Of a stretch of 64,000 nucleotides of DNA, positions 61,189 through 64,000 are shown in pieces (the first letter of the stretch is position 1; each line of letters opens with the position of its first letter). Source of the stretch: DATATV01 sp035551355 (GTDB lineage: Bacteria; Actinomycetota; Actinomycetes; Mycobacteriales; Pseudonocardiaceae); assembly GCA_035551355.1 (NCBI GenBank), contig DASZNF010000017.1, positions 78,846 to 142,845 on the forward strand. The letters are read 5' to 3'. The notes under the pieces were generated by a model that saw only the letters and a list, made by a program, of their open reading frames with translations, was not told the DNA's origin and did not search any database. Position numbers and translations under genes: made by a program.

Positions 61189-62456
61189 GGCAGCTCCATG
61201 GTCACGATGGTCGGCCCGCCGATCGGACTGGCCACCCCCATCGTCCCGTCGAACGCGGCCAGCCGGCGCGTGACCCCGTGCAATCCGCCGCCCGCCACCA
61301 CATCCGCGCCACCGCGCCCGTCATCGCCGACCATCACGCACAACCGGCCGTCCTCGTGCACCACCCGCAGCCACGCACTGGTCGCGCCGCTGTGCTTGGC
61401 CACGTTGGTCAGCACCTCGGCGACCGCGAAATAGGTGGCCGACTCCACCGGCGCGGGCAACCGTCCCGGCAGGTCCACCGACACCTCCACCGGCACCGCG
61501 GCGGCCAGCGCCAGCGCCCGCACGGCGCCGTCCAGCCCGCGATCGGCCAGCACCGGCGGATGGATGCCGCGCACCAGCGCCCGCAACTCCGACAACGCCA
61601 GCCCGGTCGACTCCCGCGCCTCCACCAGCAGTTCCTGGGCCGCGTCCGGATCGGTGGCCAGCAGTTCCTCGGCCATGCCCAGGTTCATGCCCAGCGCCAC
61701 CAGCCGCGCCTGCGCCCCGTCGTGCAGATCCCGCTCGATGCGGCGCAATTCCGCGGCCTGGGTGTCGACGGTGTCGGCCCGCGATTCGGCCAGGTGGGCG
61801 ATCCGCGCGGTCAACCGATCCCGGTCGCGGGGCGCCAGCATGGATTTCGTCAGCCGCCCGTAGGCCCGCAGCAGCGGTGGCGTGCAGGTCCAGAACAGCC
61901 CGAAAGCGAGGGCCGCCACCGGCCACAGCAGGAACGTCTGGTTCCAGCTCTGCAGCATGAAAAAGCCGAACGGACTGCCGAACACGTCGCGCGGGGTCAC
62001 CCAGAACAGCAGCGGATACACCAGGTAGAAGGCGGTCGCGCCGAGCAGCGTCGCTGGCAGAATCGCCAACGTGAAGCCGGCGGTGGCGTCCACCAGCAGC
62101 CACATCAGGTCCCGCCAGGTCGCCCGATCACTCAAATACCAACGTAATCTCCGCACCCAGCCGCCGGTGGGTTCCGGCCGGTACGGTCGCGCGATCGGCA
62201 CCCCCAGCCGCTCCGCGCACCACAACCGGCGCACATCGGCATACCGGCGCAACCAGCCCAGGATTAGCAGAGTCGCCGGAACGAGGACGACGAGCGGGAT
62301 CAGCCCGATGAACGTCACCGCCAGGGTGAACAACGTGACACCCCCGGCCAGGCCGAGCACGCCTACGCCGAACACCCAGAAAGTGCCCCGGAAACGATCG
62401 GCCGGACGGGCGAACGGCACGGCCACGGTGTCGGGTTGTACGGTCACAACGGTCAT
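61173..62456 (-). CDS. sensor histidine kinase with N-terminal membrane sensor domain
   Basis: A 427-residue kinase. Residues 25-200 form a membrane sensor domain of the actinobacterial type (four helices, RPADRFRGTFWVFGVG and WLRRYADVRRLWCAERLG), followed by HisKA_3 with IERDLHDGAQARLVALG (His245) and the ATPase domain (EVLTNVAKHSGA, GDDGRGGADVVAGGGLHGV). Partner of the overlapping regulator. ATG at 62456. Confidence 0.93.
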   Translation of the reverse strand: MTVVTVQPDTVAVPFARPADRFRGTFWVFGVGVLGLAGGVTLFTLAVTFIGLIPLVVLVPATLLILGWLRRYADVRRLWCAERLGVPIARPYRPEPTGGWVRRLRWYLSDRATWRDLMWLLVDATAGFTLAILPATLLGATAFYLVYPLLFWVTPRDVFGSPFGFFMLQSWNQTFLLWPVAALAFGLFWTCTPPLLRAYGRLTKSMLAPRDRDRLTARIAHLAESRADTVDTQAAELRRIERDLHDGAQARLVALGMNLGMAEELLATDPDAAQELLVEARESTGLALSELRALVRGIHPPVLADRGLDGAVRALALAAAVPVEVSVDLPGRLPAPVESATYFAVAEVLTNVAKHSGATSAWLRVVHEDGRLCVMVGDDGRGGADVVAGGGLHGVTRRLAAFDGTMGVASPIGGPTIVTMELPCVLS

Positions 62457-62692
62457 TCTGGCGCGGACGTGACCGGTTGTCCGTGGGGTTTACCCCACCA
62501 TCACCGCGGAGCGGGATCCACTGCTCTAGTAGGGTGTCGCCGCTAATTTTCTGGGTAGAGGTGTTTCAGTTTGGTGCGGGCGTCCTTGGTGGTGAATTGC
62601 CAGTTGACCTGTCGTTGGTGGGCGTGGGTCTGCCCAGGGTCTGGTTGACACCTGATGTGTGAGGCTTCGGCCTTGCTGGGAAGGATGTCATC

Positions 62693-62980
62693 GTGCCCAA
62701 GGCTTATCCCCGTGAGTTCCGTGACGACGTGGTCGCTGTGGCCCGTCGTGGCGAGTCCCCGTTGAAGCAGGTCGCGAAGGATTTCGGGATCTCTGAATCC
62801 TGCTTGGCCAACTGGCTGCGCGCCGCCGATGTCGAGGACGGCACCCGGCCCGGGGTGACGCGTGAGGAGTCCGCTGAGCTGCGGGAACTGCGCAAGCGCA
62901 ACCGGCTGTTGGAGCAGGAGAACGAGGTGCTGCGCAAGGCAGCCGCCTACCTCGCGCAGGGCAATCTGCCGGGAAAATAG
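62693..62980 (+). CDS. IS3-family transposase OrfA
   Basis: A 95-residue OrfA: helix-turn-helix YPREFRDDVVAVARRGESPLKQVAKDFGISESCLANWL and a leucine-zipper region ELRELRKRNRLLEQENEVLRKAAAYLAQ. GTG start with AAGGA ten bases upstream. The stop immediately follows the slippery heptamer. Confidence 0.92.
   Translation: MPKAYPREFRDDVVAVARRGESPLKQVAKDFGISESCLANWLRAADVEDGTRPGVTREESAELRELRKRNRLLEQENEVLRKAAAYLAQGNLPGK
62971..62977 (+). promoter_or_regulatory. -1 ribosomal frameshift site GGGAAAA
   Basis: In the OrfA frame the bases read G GGA AAA followed directly by TAG, a canonical X XXY YYZ heptamer. A -1 shift continues into the OrfB frame (K-I-V-F-P-L-V) without a stop, giving the OrfAB transposase. 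Confidence 0.75.
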
Positions 62981-63021
62981 TCTTCCCGCTCGTCCGTGAA
63001 CTGGCTGCGGCCGGCGCCCTC

Positions 63022-63852
63022 GTGCGGGTGCCGGTCGCGGTGACGTGCAGGGTGCTCGGTCTGTCCCGCCAGGCTTATTACCAGTGGCTCGATCATCCAG
63101 TCTCGCAGCGGGATTGGGACGACGCCCATCTGATCAACGCCGCACTCGAGATCCACGCCGACGACCCGGCCGATGGGTACCGGTTCATCGCCGACGAACT
63201 CGCTCAGCGCGGCTTCACCGCGTCGGAGAATCGAGTGTGGCGGATTTGCTCGATGCAGCAGATCTTTTCGTCACACGCCACGAAGAAGGGTCTCTCCCGC
63301 AAGGCGGGGCCGCCGGTCCATGACGACCTGGTGCGCCGCGATTTCACCGCCACCGCACCGAATACCAAGTGGTTAACCGACATTACCGAGCACCCCACCA
63401 GCGAGGGAAAACTCTACCTGTGTGCGATCAAGGACTGCTACTCCAACAAGATAGTCGGATACTCCATCGATTCTCATATGAGGGCGTCACTCGCCGTCAG
63501 CGCACTGCGTAATGCGATCACGCTCCGCGACCCGGACGGCGTCGTCGTCCACTCCGACCGCGGCGCCCAATTTCGATCCGACGCCTACCGGCGCGTCCTG
63601 CGTGCTCACGGGCTGACCGGGTCGATGGGTCGGGTCGGTGCATGTGGCGACAACGCCGCGATGGAATCTTTCTTTTCCTTGCTGCAAAAGAACATTCTCG
63701 ACACGCGACGCTGGCGCACCCGCGAGGAACTGAGGCTAGCGATCGTGTCCTGGATCGAGACGAAATACCATCGCAAACGCCGACAACGCGCCCTGGGCAA
63801 GCTCACCCCGGTCGAGTTTGAGACCATCTACATGGCCGCACCAGCGGCCTGA
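63022..63852 (+). CDS. IS3-family transposase OrfB (DDE integrase core)
   Basis: From the GTG at 63022 the product has 276 residues; by frameshifting the open frame extends back to the OrfA end. HTH_21-type segment (AVTCRVLGLSRQAYYQWL, DGYRFIADELAQRGF) precedes an rve domain with catalytic Asp120 (WLTDITEHPT), Asp179 (VHSDRGAQF) and Glu215 (GDNAAMESFFSLLQKN), exactly 35 residues between the last two. Complete. Confidence 0.93.
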   Translation: MRVPVAVTCRVLGLSRQAYYQWLDHPVSQRDWDDAHLINAALEIHADDPADGYRFIADELAQRGFTASENRVWRICSMQQIFSSHATKKGLSRKAGPPVHDDLVRRDFTATAPNTKWLTDITEHPTSEGKLYLCAIKDCYSNKIVGYSIDSHMRASLAVSALRNAITLRDPDGVVVHSDRGAQFRSDAYRRVLRAHGLTGSMGRVGACGDNAAMESFFSLLQKNILDTRRWRTREELRLAIVSWIETKYHRKRRQRALGKLTPVEFETIYMAAPAA

Positions 63853-64000
63853 AACCGGTCAACCCCGGTGTCAACCGAAGACTGGGCAGACCCCGTTGAC
63901 CGTGTTCTGCCATGCGGCGAGTTCGGTGTTGAGGGTGTCGAGGTCGGCGATGCGACGGTCCAGGCACTGGCGGGTCAGGGCTGACAGTTCGATCTCGGCG

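Larger units (their letters stand above)
62626..63893 (+). mobile_element. IS3-family insertion sequence, 1268 bp
   Basis: Ends share imperfect terminal inverted repeats, GGGTCTGCCCAG at the left (62626-62637) and its complement ending at 63893; inside, the repeats extend to about 26 bases with four mismatches. The element is flanked by the 3-bp direct repeat CGT (62623-62625 and 63894-63896). It encodes OrfA and OrfB with a -1 frameshift signal, and both frames are intact. Confidence 0.88.
62543..64000 (-). pseudogene. IS630-type transposase, interrupted by an IS3 element
   Basis: Minus-strand reading of 63894-64000 gives AEIELSALTRQCLDRRIADL and then TLNTELAAWQNTVN; reading of 62543-62625 gives HQRQVNWQFTTKDARTKL followed by KHLYPEN and a stop. 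This is the C-terminal end of an IS630-family transposase (the WQFTTxDARxKLxxLYP tail). Deleting the IS3 plus one CGT copy joins the halves in frame. The N-terminal part lies beyond the right edge. The gene is inactivated by the insertion. Confidence 0.85.

Noticed and set aside
62477..62662. 61-codon plus-strand frame before the IS3 element
   Set aside because: It spans the IS630 remnant and the IS3 terminal repeat in the wrong sense.

Overview
The window is high-GC actinobacterial DNA, most likely from a member of the Pseudonocardiales. The basis is third-position GC bias throughout, actinobacterial families (paired DUF5753/DUF397 regulators, LAL regulator, many P450s), apparent leaderless starts, and repeated copies of the near-palindrome GTCCACTGTGGAC, a motif I associate with Pseudonocardiaceae chromosomes. 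The genus assignment is inference. The content is accessory catabolism, transport and regulation; the only core gene is htpG. No tRNA, rRNA, CRISPR or phage module was seen.

Layout. 1-5.4 kb: the end of a GH3 glycosidase and a large secreted GH35 beta-galactosidase with a C-terminal NPCBM domain. 5.4-7.4 kb: a NarL-type two-component pair on the minus strand. 7.5-9.7 kb: an FkbM-type methyltransferase and a GT87-like membrane glycosyltransferase whose frame has no stop at its natural end. 9.7-20.1 kb: a polyol catabolic locus, with a CsbX/RbtT-type permease and DeoR regulator on the minus strand and a tightly coupled nine-gene plus-strand operon (HAD phosphatase, 2-hydroxyacid dehydrogenase, FGGY kinase, class II aldolase, DhaKL-type kinase, RpiB-type isomerase, second FGGY kinase, histidine phosphatase). 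The adjacent DAK kinase and RpiB isomerase resemble the D-erythrulose kinase/isomerase pair of the tetritol pathway. 20.3-23.1 kb: a small conserved protein, a VapBC-type toxin-antitoxin pair and a secreted type-B carboxylesterase. 23.4-28.0 kb: a complete five-gene branched-chain (HAAT) ABC importer preceded by a perfect LacI-like palindrome.

28-31 kb: two divergent DUF5753 regulator loci sharing an intergenic region with two identical GTGAATTCAC palindromes, then a MmcQ/YjbR protein. 31.4-34.6 kb: a large LAL regulator divergent from a tiny secreted peptide gene. 35-51 kb: a P450-rich region with five cytochromes P450, one [3Fe-4S] ferredoxin, four TetR regulators, two drug or ester-type accessory genes (type-B esterase, DHA2 exporter), htpG, and a Tat-lipoprotein amidohydrolase preceded by four direct repeats at exactly 21-bp spacing. 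Several TetR genes have good inverted repeats at their promoters. 52-62.5 kb: a GntR regulator, an unknown protein, two further histidine kinase/response regulator pairs, a DUF2306 membrane protein, an IclR regulator with an MHS-type permease, and a truncated GntR fused by overlap to an FAD amine/amino-acid oxidase.

The right end (62.5-64 kb) is a nest of mobile DNA: an IS3-family element (OrfA, OrfB, canonical -1 slippery heptamer) inserted in the 3' part of an IS630-type transposase. Removing the IS3 and one copy of its 3-bp target duplication restores the IS630 frame exactly.
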